Notes under the pieces: generated by a model
Database searches by the model: none
What the model was told of the DNA's origin: nothing
What the model saw: only the letters and a program-made list of their open reading frames with translations
Position numbers and translations under genes: made by a program
Part shown: positions 24,853 to 34,107 of the stretch, in pieces
How the letters are laid out: every line of letters begins with the position of its first letter
Position numbering within the stretch: position 1 is the first letter of the stretch
NCBI RefSeq assembly: GCF_028994805.1
Contig: NZ_JAJQQP010000003.1
Location: 157,145 to 221,144 of the forward strand
DNA: 64,000 nt
Direction of reading: 5' to 3'
Source of the DNA: Promicromonospora iranensis
Lineage (GTDB): Bacteria > Actinomycetota > Actinomycetes > Actinomycetales > Cellulomonadaceae

Positions 24853-24920
24853 GTCCCGAGGCTAACGCCGCGGGACGACGTCGTGGGGTGAAACGGGTGC
24901 TCGATACCACCCGCTGGAAA

Positions 24921-26114
24921 CTAGGTGGTGGCCGGTCGGGGTTGCGTCTGCTCGCCCTGGAGCCGGAGGGCGCGCACCGCCGCGTACAGCTCCGCGGCGC
25001 CACGCGGGTCGTTGATGTCCCGGCCGGTCAGGTCGGCGACGCGCGCCAGCCGGTTCAGCACGGTGTTGCGGTGGCAGTGCAAGGCCGCCGCGGCCTTGGT
25101 GCCGGACCCGCCGTGCTCGAACCACGCCTCGACGGTGCCGAGCAGCAGCTCCTCGTCCCGGGGGTCGCGGTCCCGGAGCCCGCCGAGCACCGCCGCGGCG
25201 AGCTCGGCGGCGCGTTCGCCGTCGGCCACGAGCAGGGCGTCCAGCGGGCGGTCGCCGTAGCGGGCGAGACCGACCTGGCCCAGGGGCAGGGACCGCACGG
25301 CCGTGCGGGCCTGCGCGAGGGCGGAGGGTGCGTCGGCCAGGTGGGTGAACGGCCGGCTCGCGCCCGTCCGGGCGTGCGCGGCGAGGCCGTCCAGGGCGCT
25401 GAGGGCGTTCTCCGAGGTGGGTGCGGCCACCAGCGTCAGCCGGGCGCCCTCGTGGGTGAGCCAGCGGGTGGTCACGTCTGCCGGTTCCACACCGACGCCG
25501 TCCGGGGCGGGCTCGGCGCCGGTTGGTGTGCCAGGTGTCGGGACCGGGGGGAGGCCGGGGGCCGTGACGGCCACCACCAGCATCACGTCGGTGGGGAGGC
25601 CGAGCGCGCGCCGGGCGGTCTCGAGGTCGTGCACCGCACCGGTCAGGACGCCGCGCAGGAGCTCGGTGCGGGCCATGTTCTCGCCCAGCCCGGCGGCGGC
25701 CTCCAGGTGGGTCCGCACGGCGACGTTGGACGAGCGGTCGACGGCCAACCAGATGCGGGACGAGGCGCGGAGCAGGACGGCGGTGTCGGTCTGGGAGCGC
25801 AGCCGGCGGGCGATCTCCTCCCAGATGCGCAGGCCGGCCAGCCGGTACGCATGCTGCAGCAGGTCCAGCGGCATGCCCTCCGCGGCGGTGACCCGGCCGG
25901 TCTCCCGGGCGGGGGCGAGCGACGACGGCTCGCCGGCGAGGGCGGCGAGGATCTCCGCCAGGTTGGCCCGGACCAGGGGCTGGACGACGGCGGCCGGTAG
26001 CCGGGTCTCGCGGTAGACGGGCTCCGCGTGCAGGATGCCGTCCGCCACCTGCTCGCTCAGCAGGTCGAGCGCATCACGGAGGTCATGACGCCCGCTGACG
26101 GCGATGTCCGACAT
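24921..26114 (-). CDS. PucR family transcriptional regulator (CdaR-type)
   Basis: A 397-residue regulator. The N-terminal half (about residues 10-150, [20 protein letters not shown]) resembles the RsbRD/PucR N-domain. The central part is GGDEF-like in placement, and the C-terminal HTH_30 domain holds [20 protein letters not shown] then [20 protein letters not shown], which is the PucR signature. PucR regulators respond to catabolic substrates and often activate divergent operons; the divergent aldehyde dehydrogenase and acyl-CoA ligase genes are the obvious candidates. The ATG at 26114 is supported by TAGGCT 7 nt upstream. Confidence 0.85.
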   Translation of the reverse strand: MSDIAVSGRHDLRDALDLLSEQVADGILHAEPVYRETRLPAAVVQPLVRANLAEILAALAGEPSSLAPARETGRVTAAEGMPLDLLQHAYRLAGLRIWEEIARRLRSQTDTAVLLRASSRIWLAVDRSSNVAVRTHLEAAAGLGENMARTELLRGVLTGAVHDLETARRALGLPTDVMLVVAVTAPGLPPVPTPGTPTGAEPAPDGVGVEPADVTTRWLTHEGARLTLVAAPTSENALSALDGLAAHARTGASRPFTHLADAPSALAQARTAVRSLPLGQVGLARYGDRPLDALLVADGERAAELAAAVLGGLRDRDPRDEELLLGTVEAWFEHGGSGTKAAAALHCHRNTVLNRLARVADLTGRDINDPRGAAELYAAVRALRLQGEQTQPRPATT

Positions 26115-26278
26115 GCCAGGCAGCCTAACCGCGGCGGGTCGACTGTGCACCGAAGGTCGACATGTCAAAGACGGGAGAGTCTCGCCCTCGTCGTCGGCGG
26201 CCCCTAGTCTATTGCAGAGCGGGTCAGTGAGAGCGGGACCCGTGCGGTCGGATGCGATGCGGTCGAAGGAGACAGCTG

Positions 26279-27982
26279 ATGAGCGTGACGGACACGCGAG
26301 CCACCACGGAGAGCGAGCTCGACCGGGCGGTCGAGGAGCTCAAGGTCGGCGCGGAACGGTGGGCACAGCTGCCCGTCGCGGACCGGGGAGCGCTGTTCCG
26401 CAGGGTGCACGCGTCGATCGCCGGCGTCGCCGAGGAGTGGGCGACCCTCGCGGCCGAGGCCAAGCACGTCGTGCCGTCCGCCCCGTACGCGGGCGAGGAG
26501 TGGATGACCGGCCCGTACGGCGCGCTCGAGAGCGCCGCCACCTACGCACAGTCGTACGAGGCGCTCGCGGCCGGCGGCTCGCCGCTCGACGGGCTCGCCG
26601 TGGGTACCGCGCCCGGCGGCCGCGTGGCGGTGCGCGTGCTGCCACGCACCGCCAAGGAGTGGGTGCTGTTCAACGGCTTCAGGGCGGAGGTCTGGATGCC
26701 GCCGGGTGTGACCGAGCGGCAGGTGCGCGCCGAGGCAGGCCTGCGCGCCGGGAAGGTCGGCGAGTACGGCGGGGTCGGGCTGGTGCTGGGCGCCGGCAAC
26801 ATCTCGTCGATCGCGCCGCTCGACGCCTTCTACGAGCTCGTCGCCCACAACCGCGCCTCGCTCGTGAAGCTCAACCCCACGTTCGCCGCCCTGATCGAGG
26901 TGTACCGCAAGGCGCTCGCCCCCCTGATCGAGGCCGGCGTCGTCCGCGTGGTCAACGGTGACGGCGCCGTCGGCGCCTACCTCACCCGGCACGGCGGTAT
27001 CGACAAGGTGCACATCACCGGTTCCGCCGTCACGCACGACGCCATCGTGTGGGGCACCGGCGAGGAGGCCCGGCGGCGCCGGGCCGCGAACGACCCGCAG
27101 CTGCCGGTGCCGATCACGAGCGAGCTGGGCGGCGTCGCGCCCATGATCGTCGTCCCGGGCCGGTGGAGCGCCGCCGACCTGCGGTTCCAGGCCGAGCACC
27201 TCGTCTCCATGCGCCTGCACAACGCGGGCCACAACTGCGTGGCGGGCCAGCTCGTCGTGCTGTCCGCCGACTGGGACCAGAAGGACGCGTTCCTCGCCGA
27301 GCTGCGCCGCGCGCTGGCCGCGATGCCCGCCCGCACGCCGTGGTACCCCGGCACCGACGCGAAGGTCGCGCGCGCCGAGCGGGCACACCCCGACGCCGAG
27401 CACGTGGGCGGCAGCATCCTGATGGAGGTCGCCCCGGGCGACCCGGCGTGCACCGACGAGTACTTCGCGCCCGTGCTGGCGTGGACGCAGCTGCCCGGCG
27501 CGGGCGCGGACTTCCTGCGGGGCGCCGTCGGCCTCGCCAACGACTCTCTGTACGGCACGCTGGGTGCCAACGTGGTGGTGCGGCCGCAGGACCGCGCGGC
27601 CCTGGGCGCCGCGTTCGACGCCGCGATCGCCGACCTGCGCTACGGCAACATCGCGATCAACGCGTGGACGGGCGTGGGCTTCCTCCTGCCGGGCGGCACC
27701 TGGGGCGCGTTCCCCGGGCACACGGTGGCCGACGTCGGCTCCGGGATGGACGTCGTCCACAACGGGCACCTGCTGTCCGGGCCCGAGCGCACCGTCGTGA
27801 CCGGACCCTTCCGCCCGTTCCCGCGCAGCGTGCTGCACGGCGAGCTCTCCCTCTTCCCGAAGCCGCCGTGGTTCAGCGGCTCCCGCAGCGGGACCGAGAC
27901 CGGCCGGCAGCTGACCCGCTACGCGGCGGTGCCGTCGTGGGGCCGGCTGATACCGGTGCTGCTCGCGGCGTTCCGGGCATGA
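26279..27982 (+). CDS. Aldehyde dehydrogenase family protein
   Basis: A 567-residue NAD(P)-dependent dehydrogenase, longer than the usual 480-500 because of a C-terminal extension (from about residue 520). Landmarks are [20 protein letters not shown] (cofactor fold), [20 protein letters not shown], the general-base Glu in [12 protein letters not shown] (about residue 284) and the nucleophile Cys in [14 protein letters not shown] (about 320). Its long spacing and the NxGHNC motif suit an atypical actinobacterial subgroup. It oxidises an unidentified aldehyde to an acid that the downstream ligase could activate. GAAGGAG precedes the ATG. It is divergent from the PucR regulator. Confidence 0.82.
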   Translation: MSVTDTRATTESELDRAVEELKVGAERWAQLPVADRGALFRRVHASIAGVAEEWATLAAEAKHVVPSAPYAGEEWMTGPYGALESAATYAQSYEALAAGGSPLDGLAVGTAPGGRVAVRVLPRTAKEWVLFNGFRAEVWMPPGVTERQVRAEAGLRAGKVGEYGGVGLVLGAGNISSIAPLDAFYELVAHNRASLVKLNPTFAALIEVYRKALAPLIEAGVVRVVNGDGAVGAYLTRHGGIDKVHITGSAVTHDAIVWGTGEEARRRRAANDPQLPVPITSELGGVAPMIVVPGRWSAADLRFQAEHLVSMRLHNAGHNCVAGQLVVLSADWDQKDAFLAELRRALAAMPARTPWYPGTDAKVARAERAHPDAEHVGGSILMEVAPGDPACTDEYFAPVLAWTQLPGAGADFLRGAVGLANDSLYGTLGANVVVRPQDRAALGAAFDAAIADLRYGNIAINAWTGVGFLLPGGTWGAFPGHTVADVGSGMDVVHNGHLLSGPERTVVTGPFRPFPRSVLHGELSLFPKPPWFSGSRSGTETGRQLTRYAAVPSWGRLIPVLLAAFRA

Positions 27983-28122
27983 CTTCCGTGCGTGACTTCC
28001 GTGCGCACGGGGTGGACTGACGTCACAATGCTGGTGCGCCGGACCAACGGGGGACCGGCGCCGGTGCCGGGCCGACGACGACCCGGCGGCCGAACGGTGA
28101 GACCGAACGAAGGAGACCGACG

Positions 28123-29718
28123 ATGGTTGTCCGGAGCCCGCTGCCCGACGTGGAGATCCCGTCCGTCAGCGTGTACGAGTACCTGTTCGGCGAGATCACC
28201 GAGGAGGAGCTGGACCGCGTCGCGGTGGTCGACGGCCTGAGCGGGGCGGAGACGACGTTCCGCTCGCTCCTGGCCCAGATCGACGCCGTCGCGGGCGCCG
28301 TCGCGGCGCGCGGGCTCGGGGTCGGTGACGTCGTCGCCCTGCACGCGCCCAACGTCCCCGCCTACGTCACGGTGTTCCACGGCCTGCTGCGGGCCGGGGT
28401 CACGGTGACCACCGTGAACGGCCTGGCCACGGGCCCGGAGGTCACCAAGCAGCTGGCCGACTCGGGCGCGCGGCTCCTGATCACGGTCTCCGCGCTGCTC
28501 GCGGCGGGCGAGGCCGGGGCGAAGGGGGCGGGCCTCACCACCGAGCAGATGGTGGTGCTCGACGGCGCCGTCGACTCCGCCGTCGGCTACGCCTCCCTGG
28601 CGGACCTGCTGGCCGACCCGCACCCGGCCCCCGACGTCTCGTTCGACCCCGCCACCCACCTCGCGGTGCTGCCCTACTCGTCCGGCACGACCGGCCGACC
28701 CAAGGGCGTCATGCTGACGCACACCAACCTCGTGGCGAACGTGGCGCAGTCGCTCGCGATCGGCGTCGGGCCGGACGACGTCGTGCCCTGCGTCCTGCCG
28801 TTCTTCCACATCTACGGCATGACGGTGCTGCTCAACCTGGCGCTGCGCACCCGCGCAAAGCTCGTGACGCTGCCCCGGTTCGACCTCGCGCAGTACCTCG
28901 GGGTGATCCAGGACCACCGCGCGACCTTCCTGTTCGTGGCGCCGCCCATCGCGCTGGCGCTCGCCAAGCACCCGCTCGTGGACTCCTACGACGTCTCCGG
29001 CGTGCGGGCGGTGCTGTCGGGTGCCGCGCCGCTCGACGAGAAGCTCGCGACGGCGGTCGTGGAGCGGCTCGGCGAGAGCGTGCGGGTGCTGCAGGGCTAC
29101 GGCATGACCGAGATGTCGCCGGTCTCGCACTGCATCCCGTTCGCCCGCACCGACATCTCGCCCGGGTCCGTGGGCCTGCTCGTCGCGGGCATGGAGGCCA
29201 AGATCGTCGACCCGGCGACGGGCGCGGAGATCGAGCAGCCGACCGAGGGTGTCTCGGCCCCCGGCGAGCTGCTGTGCCGTGGGCCGAACGTCATGGTCGG
29301 CTACCTCGGCAACCCCGAGGCGACGGCGGACACGCTGGAGCCCGACGGTTTCCTGCACACGGGGGACATCGTCACGATCGACGCCGACGGCGTGTTCCAG
29401 GTGGTCGACCGGCTCAAGGAGCTCATCAAGTACAAGGGCTACCAGGTCCCCCCGGCGGAGCTGGAGGCGCTGCTGCTGTCCCACCCCGGGATCGCGGACG
29501 CCGCGGTGATCGGCCTGCCCGACGAGGAGGCGGGCGAGATCCCGAAGGCGTTCGTGGTGCCCGCCCCGGGCGCGGAGCTGACCGAGGGCGAGGTCATCGC
29601 GTTCGTCGCCGAGCAGGTGGCGCCGTACAAGAAGGTGCGGGCCGTGGAGTTCATCGAGGCGGTGCCGAAGTCGGCGTCGGGGAAGATCCTCCGCAAGGAT
29701 CTGAAGGTGGGCCGGTAG
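28123..29718 (+). CDS. AMP-dependent acyl-CoA synthetase/ligase (4-coumarate-CoA ligase-like)
   Basis: A 531-residue ANL-superfamily adenylating enzyme. The P-loop-like motif YSSGTTGRPKGVMLTHTN is at about residue 185. QGYGMTEMSPVSHC (about 325), the ATP-binding LHTGDIVTIDADGVFQVVDR (about 409) and the C-terminal catalytic Lys in SASGKILRKDL (about 522) are all present. The overall resemblance is to 4-coumarate/phenylpropanoid CoA ligases, so an aromatic or medium-chain acid is plausible. It follows the aldehyde dehydrogenase by 140 bp with its own GAAGGAG ribosome site, suggesting an aldehyde-to-acid-to-CoA pathway. Confidence 0.87.
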   Translation: MVVRSPLPDVEIPSVSVYEYLFGEITEEELDRVAVVDGLSGAETTFRSLLAQIDAVAGAVAARGLGVGDVVALHAPNVPAYVTVFHGLLRAGVTVTTVNGLATGPEVTKQLADSGARLLITVSALLAAGEAGAKGAGLTTEQMVVLDGAVDSAVGYASLADLLADPHPAPDVSFDPATHLAVLPYSSGTTGRPKGVMLTHTNLVANVAQSLAIGVGPDDVVPCVLPFFHIYGMTVLLNLALRTRAKLVTLPRFDLAQYLGVIQDHRATFLFVAPPIALALAKHPLVDSYDVSGVRAVLSGAAPLDEKLATAVVERLGESVRVLQGYGMTEMSPVSHCIPFARTDISPGSVGLLVAGMEAKIVDPATGAEIEQPTEGVSAPGELLCRGPNVMVGYLGNPEATADTLEPDGFLHTGDIVTIDADGVFQVVDRLKELIKYKGYQVPPAELEALLLSHPGIADAAVIGLPDEEAGEIPKAFVVPAPGAELTEGEVIAFVAEQVAPYKKVRAVEFIEAVPKSASGKILRKDLKVGR

Positions 29719-29767
29719 GGCCGCCCGGGACGGGCCTGGACCGGCAGGTCCGGTAGGGTCGGGCGCG

Positions 29768-30946
29768 ATGTCGCACCACACTGAACCAGCCTCCGCCGGG
29801 GATTCCACGAACCCCGTGCCGACGCCGGACACTGCCCGCAAGACTCGCGTCGTGATCCTCTTCGGCGGACGCTCCGGCGAGCACGGGATCTCCGTCGCCA
29901 CCGCCGGTGGCGTGCTGGGCGCCATCGACCGCTCGAAGTACGAGGTGGTGCCCATCGGCATCACCCCGAACGGGCAGTGGGTCATCGCCGACGACGAGCC
30001 GGAGCGCTGGGCCATCACCGACGGCGTGGCGCCGGAGGTGCCGGCGTCGTCCGCCGAGGTGGTGCTGCCGCTGACCGTCGGTGACGCCGCGCTGCGGGTC
30101 CTCGAGCCGGGCCAGGTCCCGTCGGCGCTCGCCGACGTCGACGTGGTGTTCCCGCTGCTGCACGGCCCGTACGGCGAGGACGGCACCGTCCAGGGCCTGC
30201 TCGAGCTCGCCGACGCCCGCTACGTGGGCTCCGGTGTGCTCGCGTCCGCCGTCGGCATGGACAAGCACTTCATGAAGATGGTGTTCGCGGGGCACGGCCT
30301 GCCCATCGGCCCGTACGCCGTGATCAGGCCGGGCGACTGGCCGGGCCGCCGCGACATCGTCCTGCAGACCATCGAGCCCCTGGGCCTCCCGCTGTTCGTC
30401 AAGCCGGCCCGCGCCGGGTCGTCCCTCGGTGTGTCCAGGGTGGACTCGCTGGACGACCTGGACGCCGCCGTCGAGGAGGCGCGCAGGCACGACCCCAAGG
30501 TGATCGTCGAGGCGGGCATCGCCGGCCGCGAGATCGAGTGCGCGGTGCTCGGCGGCCGCAGCGGGGAACGCCCGCGGACGTCCCTGCCGGGCGAGATCGT
30601 GGTCACCGACGAGACCAAGAACGGCTTCTACGACTACGAGGCCAAGTACTTCGACGAGGCGGCGGTGCAGCTCTCCTGCCCCGCCGACCTGCCGGACCAC
30701 GTCATCAAGGAGATCCAGGAGATCGCCGTGCGGACGTTCGAGGCGATCGACGCCGAGGGCCTGGCGCGCGTCGACGTGTTCGTGACGCCCGACGACCAGG
30801 TGGTGGTCAACGAGATCAACACCATGCCGGGCTTCACTCCGTTCTCGATGTACCCGCGCATGTGGGCGGCCTCCGGCATGACCTATCCGGAACTGATCGA
30901 CGAGCTCGTCCAGCTCGCTCTCGAGCGGTCCACCGGCCTGCGATGA
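29768..30946 (+). CDS. ddl: D-alanine--D-alanine ligase
   Basis: A 392-residue ATP-grasp ligase that makes the D-Ala-D-Ala dipeptide for peptidoglycan precursors. Features are VVILFGGRSGEHGISVATAG at residues 21-40, LLHGPYGEDGTVQGLLELAD (about 137), VGMDKHFMKMVF, the lid region LPLFVKPARAGSSLGVSRVD, and the metal site NEINTMPGFTPFSMYPRMW (about 351). Length is typical of the actinobacterial type. TAGGGT (29754-29759) sits 8 nt before the ATG, so the mRNA is probably leaderless. It belongs functionally with murA and gpsA but lies about 10.5 kb away from gpsA. Confidence 0.93.
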   Translation: MSHHTEPASAGDSTNPVPTPDTARKTRVVILFGGRSGEHGISVATAGGVLGAIDRSKYEVVPIGITPNGQWVIADDEPERWAITDGVAPEVPASSAEVVLPLTVGDAALRVLEPGQVPSALADVDVVFPLLHGPYGEDGTVQGLLELADARYVGSGVLASAVGMDKHFMKMVFAGHGLPIGPYAVIRPGDWPGRRDIVLQTIEPLGLPLFVKPARAGSSLGVSRVDSLDDLDAAVEEARRHDPKVIVEAGIAGREIECAVLGGRSGERPRTSLPGEIVVTDETKNGFYDYEAKYFDEAAVQLSCPADLPDHVIKEIQEIAVRTFEAIDAEGLARVDVFVTPDDQVVVNEINTMPGFTPFSMYPRMWAASGMTYPELIDELVQLALERSTGLR

Positions 30947-31022
30947 TCGCCTGTACTCTGCGTCTCACCACCGGTCCTCACCACGACAGGCGTGGCCGGA
31001 AAAGGGCGTCTGAGGAGGCACG

Positions 31023-31553
31023 ATGTACGGCGAGCCGCGCTACAAGTACGCCGCGCGCGAGGTGCGGGTCGCGAACGGGACGCTCACGATCGGGCTCACG
31101 ACCTTCGCCCTGAGCAACGTCATGCGCGTCGAGGTGGTGGGCGTGGCGAGACCGCAGCCGATCGGCGCCTGGGCGAACCAGGTGGCCTACCCGTTCTGCA
31201 TCGTCGCGGTGATCGTCCTGCTGCTCCGCATGGTGGGCGCGGACATGCCGTGGGAGGGCGCGCTCGCCATGGCCTGTGCGGGCCTGGGGTGGCCGACGGC
31301 GCGCGCCTGGCAGCAGACACGGTTCTGGAAGCCGCTGTGGAGGTACCCGGTCTTCGCCCTCCAGCTGGTCACCGCCACCCAGCACGTGCACCGCATCTGC
31401 GCGCACGACGACCGGCACCTCGCAGCGCTCGCGCACCTGCTGGCCGCGGCGATGAAGGATCCGTCGATCTCCTATCACGGGACGATCCAGCTGATCACGA
31501 ACGCCGACTCGCTGCACACCCTGGAGGCCACCAGGGACTCGATGGTGCGCTGA
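31023..31553 (+). CDS. DUF6232-like membrane protein
   Basis: A 176-residue protein. A soluble N-terminal segment (YKYAAREVRVANGTLTIGLT, LSNVMRVEVVGVARPQPIG) precedes two hydrophobic segments (about residues 57-72 and 78-92) and a helical tail rich in His (VTATQHVHRICAHDDRHLA). This layout resembles the small actinobacterial family DUF6232; the function is unknown. GAGGAGG precedes the ATG, and it begins 76 nt after ddl in the same direction, so it may be co-transcribed. Assignment to that family is by memory of its pattern and is moderately sure. Confidence 0.6.
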   Translation: MYGEPRYKYAAREVRVANGTLTIGLTTFALSNVMRVEVVGVARPQPIGAWANQVAYPFCIVAVIVLLLRMVGADMPWEGALAMACAGLGWPTARAWQQTRFWKPLWRYPVFALQLVTATQHVHRICAHDDRHLAALAHLLAAAMKDPSISYHGTIQLITNADSLHTLEATRDSMVR

Positions 31554-31613
31554 CCGTCGGCCACCAGGCTTCGGGCCCCAGGGAAACCCTTGTGCCGTGC
31601 CCTGCCCCACGCC

Positions 31614-31643
31614 TACTATTTCGGTATGTCGCGAAATACCGAA
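31614..31643 (+). promoter_or_regulatory. Promoter with palindromic operator across the ArsR-type start codon
   Basis: A -10 box TACTAT (31614-31619), with a possible -35 TTGTGC at 31590-31595 (18-bp spacing), is followed 6 nt later by the ATG at 31626. The inverted repeat TTCGGTAT (31620-31627) and ATACCGAA (31636-31643), spaced 8 bp, spans the start codon. It is a good autorepressor site for the encoded ArsR-like protein on a leaderless transcript. Confidence 0.55.
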
Positions 31644-32003
31644 GAACCGGGGGACGGGCTCTTCTCCGCCCTTGCCCATCGGGCGAGGCGGGAGATCCTG
31701 CGCTACCTGCGCGACAAGGACTACGTCCGGGCCGGTGACATCGGTGCCGCGCTGGGGATCGGCCCGTCGACCCTGTCCGGCCACCTCAAGGTCCTGCGTC
31801 AGGCCGGGCTGGTCGAGACCAGGCGCCGCGCGACCGAGGTCCAGTACCGGCTCCAGATGAGCCTGCTGGACGAGGCCATCGTCGCCCTGGCGGAGCTGCG
31901 CCGACCTCGATCGTCGGCGGCTGCGGCCGGCGCGATCTCCGAGACGGATGAGAGTGGCGACACCGCTGTGCACAGGACCGTCAACCAGGAGGGCACACCA
32001 TGA
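31626..32003 (+). CDS. ArsR family winged-helix repressor (SdpR-like)
   Basis: A 125-residue repressor. The HTH core is LFSALAHRARREILRYLRDK, VRAGDIGAALGIGPSTLSGH and LKVLRQAGLVETRRRATEV, with a wing ending in QYRLQM; this is the ArsR/SdpR pattern. No metal-binding Cys pair is present, so it is not a metal sensor of the classical type. The last 30 residues are Ala/Ser-rich. It overlaps the following membrane protein gene (ATGA), as autorepressor SdpR pairs with SdpI in Bacillus. A palindrome spans its own start codon, suggesting autoregulation. Confidence 0.8.
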   Translation: MSRNTEEPGDGLFSALAHRARREILRYLRDKDYVRAGDIGAALGIGPSTLSGHLKVLRQAGLVETRRRATEVQYRLQMSLLDEAIVALAELRRPRSSAAAAGAISETDESGDTAVHRTVNQEGTP

Positions 32004-32725
32004 CCGCGACCGGCTCCATTGAAGTTTCCCGGGACGACAGCCCGCCGCCTCCGTGGGTCATGGTCCCGTGGCCGGGGGCGGCAGTGGCGCTGGCCGCCGT
32101 CACGATCATGATCGTGACCTCGGTCGTCGCGTGGCCGGAGATGGCGGTCGAGGTCGTCACCCGCGAGGCCGACGGACGGCACGGCGAGAGCGTGGTGCAC
32201 CGCGGGGTCACAGCCGTGGCCGCGCCGAGCATGTTGCTCGGGCTCACGGTCCTGTTCTCCGTAGCGCTGCGTGCGGATCATGAGCTGCTCAAGCGAACCC
32301 CCATGGCGCTGGACCGTTCTCCCGAACGGGTTCGGCAGGTGTTGAGCTGGACGCTCATGGGCCTGTCCGTGTTCCTGGTGACGTTCCACCTCGGGCTGCT
32401 CTCGCTGCACACCGGAGACGGGTTCCCGTTCGAGAAGGCCGTCGCGGCCGCAGCGGGGCTCCTCATCGCCTGCCTCGGTGTGGCAGCGCCGTTGTTCGCC
32501 CCGGGCGGCCGGTACACCGGAGGGCTCGAGCGGTTCAGGGCCACGCAGGGCAGGCTCTATCGCGGAGCGGGCATCGCCCTCGTCCTTGCCGGGATCGCGA
32601 CGGCCGTCGCGGCGGCCTTCGCCCCTTGGGTGGCGATGGGTATCGCCGTGGTGTCCGTCGGCGCCGTGTTCCTCGTGGTCGGGCTCGCCGCGGCGTTCCG
32701 GGCAGCACGGCGACCGGAGGAGTGA
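32000..32725 (+). CDS. SdpI-like membrane protein (DUF1648/SdpI type, tentative)
   Basis: A 241-residue membrane protein with about six helices: AAVALAAVTIMIVTSVVAWP (26-45), VAAPSMLLGLTVLFSVAL, LSWTLMGLSVFLVTFHLGLL, VAAAAGLLIACLGVAAPLFA, a pair at about 185-230, and a basic tail. The N-terminal helix followed by an extracellular loop, and the conserved-looking GGRYTGGLERFRATQGRLYR between helices, resemble DUF1648/SdpI proteins. SdpI confers immunity to a secreted toxin and signals through SdpR. No toxin gene is adjacent, so the signal is unknown. Coupled to the repressor gene by ATGA. Confidence 0.65.
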   Translation: MTATGSIEVSRDDSPPPPWVMVPWPGAAVALAAVTIMIVTSVVAWPEMAVEVVTREADGRHGESVVHRGVTAVAAPSMLLGLTVLFSVALRADHELLKRTPMALDRSPERVRQVLSWTLMGLSVFLVTFHLGLLSLHTGDGFPFEKAVAAAAGLLIACLGVAAPLFAPGGRYTGGLERFRATQGRLYRGAGIALVLAGIATAVAAAFAPWVAMGIAVVSVGAVFLVVGLAAAFRAARRPEE

Positions 32726-32750
32726 CGCCGCAGCCGGCGGCCTACGAGGC

Positions 32751-33518
32751 TCAGCGCACGGTCGGGTGCGGTTCGAGGCCCATCGTGGCGAGCAGCGAGG
32801 AGACCAGGTCCTCGTGCAGTGCCACGTGGTCGCCGAACGCGAACTCCTGGTGGCCGTAGACGGCCATGCACTGCAGCCCGTAGACCTGCCGCCAGCTCGT
32901 CACCATGAGGTGGGCGACGCCGAGCGGCAGGTCGTGCCCGCCCACCGCGTCGCGGTACCGGCGGACCTGCTCGGCCAGCTCGGGGGCGAGCTCGTCGTCG
33001 GCGGGGCGGGGGATGCCCGCCGCCGCCAGCTCGCGGAACAGCGGGACGTAGTGGCCACCGACCATCTCGGCCATGCGGCGCTGGAGGGCGTGGCTGTCGG
33101 GCAGCTCCGCGCGGATGCCGGACCCGATGACGAGGTCGAACTCGGCCGGGTTGCGGACCGCCCAGTCGAGCGAGGTCCGGGTCGAGGCGACCAGGGCGGC
33201 CGCGATGTCGCCTGGATCCTGCCGGGCCACCGCGGCGCCGAGCAGCTCCAGCACCTCCTCGACGATCAGCACGCAGAGCTGCGCGATGACGTCCTGCCGG
33301 TTCTCGAAGTGCCGGTACAGCGCGGGCGGCGTGACGCCTACCTCTTTCGCGACGGCGGCCATCGTGAGCTTGCTCAGGCCGTGCTGTCCGGCGAGCTGGT
33401 GCCGTGCGGCGGCGAGGACCTCACGCCGCAGCTCGTCGCGCAGACGTTCGCGGCGCGACTGCACCGGGGCGGGTTCTGTGGCTGCCGCAGCGGGCGGCAC
33501 GGATACGGCTGGGCTCAC
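32751..33518 (-). CDS. TetR/AcrR family transcriptional regulator
   Basis: A 255-residue regulator. The TetR DNA-binding domain is at about residues 25-75: EVLAAARHQLAGQHGLSKLT, MAAVAKEVGVTPPALYRHFE. The C-terminal half (about 80-220) resembles the WHG-type ligand-binding domain (LMVTSWRQVYGLQCMAVYGH). Ligand and targets are unknown. The GTG at 33518 overlaps the DUF3515 stop (GTGA) and has GAAGGAG at correct spacing; the GTG at 33524 lies too close to that site. It is therefore translated from the same message as DUF3515, an arrangement I do not know from other genomes. Confidence 0.82.
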   Translation of the reverse strand: MSPAVSVPPAAAATEPAPVQSRRERLRDELRREVLAAARHQLAGQHGLSKLTMAAVAKEVGVTPPALYRHFENRQDVIAQLCVLIVEEVLELLGAAVARQDPGDIAAALVASTRTSLDWAVRNPAEFDLVIGSGIRAELPDSHALQRRMAEMVGGHYVPLFRELAAAGIPRPADDELAPELAEQVRRYRDAVGGHDLPLGVAHLMVTSWRQVYGLQCMAVYGHQEFAFGDHVALHEDLVSSLLATMGLEPHPTVR

Positions 33519-33988
33519 TGACACTCCTTCGTGGCAGGTACCTGCGTCACGGCGTCGGCCAGGTCGGCGATGAACGACGTCGAGTGGTCCTCGGTGACCG
33601 CCGGCGGCACGATCACCTCGACCGCGGGGTCGCGGCCGTAGGTGACGAACGACCAGGTACCCGCGTCATCGGTGGTGACGATCCAGTCGACGGCGGTGCC
33701 GTCCCCCGAGTCGACGTGCTGGCAGTCTGCTGCCGGCCCGACCTGCTCGACGCCGCAGCGCATGGTGACCGCCGCACCCGGCTCGCCCCAGGCCGCCGTG
33801 GCCTGGGCGTCGGTCTTCAGCTTCGGCAGGTCGGTGCCGAGCTCGTCCGGCACGGCCAGCATGACCTCCGCGCACTTCGGGTCGGCGGCGTCCGGCGCCA
33901 CCTCCACCCCGATCGTTCGAGCGCACCCACCGAGCACCAGGACGGCGAGAGCGGCGGTCGTTGCGGGCACGAATCGGGCGGGAAGCAC
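33515..33988 (-). CDS. DUF3515 family lipoprotein
   Basis: A 157-residue lipoprotein: a short signal peptide with lipobox VLGGC (about residue 22), then a domain with VAPDAADPKCAEVMLAVPDE, AAWGEPGAAVTMRCGVEQVG and DWIVTTDDAGTWSFVTYGRD. DUF3515 genes commonly sit between ddl and thiL in Actinobacteria, as here, though on the opposite strand. Function is unknown; several Cys residues (C39, C84, C95-type positions) could form disulfides outside the cell. The start is GTG with TAACGT 6 nt upstream, again leaderless in appearance. Coupled to the TetR gene. Confidence 0.82.
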   Translation of the reverse strand: MLPARFVPATTAALAVLVLGGCARTIGVEVAPDAADPKCAEVMLAVPDELGTDLPKLKTDAQATAAWGEPGAAVTMRCGVEQVGPAADCQHVDSGDGTAVDWIVTTDDAGTWSFVTYGRDPAVEVIVPPAVTEDHSTSFIADLADAVTQVPATKECQ

Positions 33989-34107
33989 GAAGATACGTTA
34001 CCCGTCTCGGATAGTGCCCGTCCCCGATGCCCGTTTGCTACCGGTGTGCGGCTCGCGCACCGGCCGGTATGCCGCGACCTGCCCGCGCTGGCCCTTAGGG
34101 TCTACCA

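Noticed and set aside
27919-30186. Long minus-strand open frame (about 755 codons) across the acyl-CoA ligase and ddl genes
   Set aside because: It is antisense to two well-supported enzymes and its product is low-complexity His/Arg/Gly-rich with no domain; such frames arise from high GC3 content.
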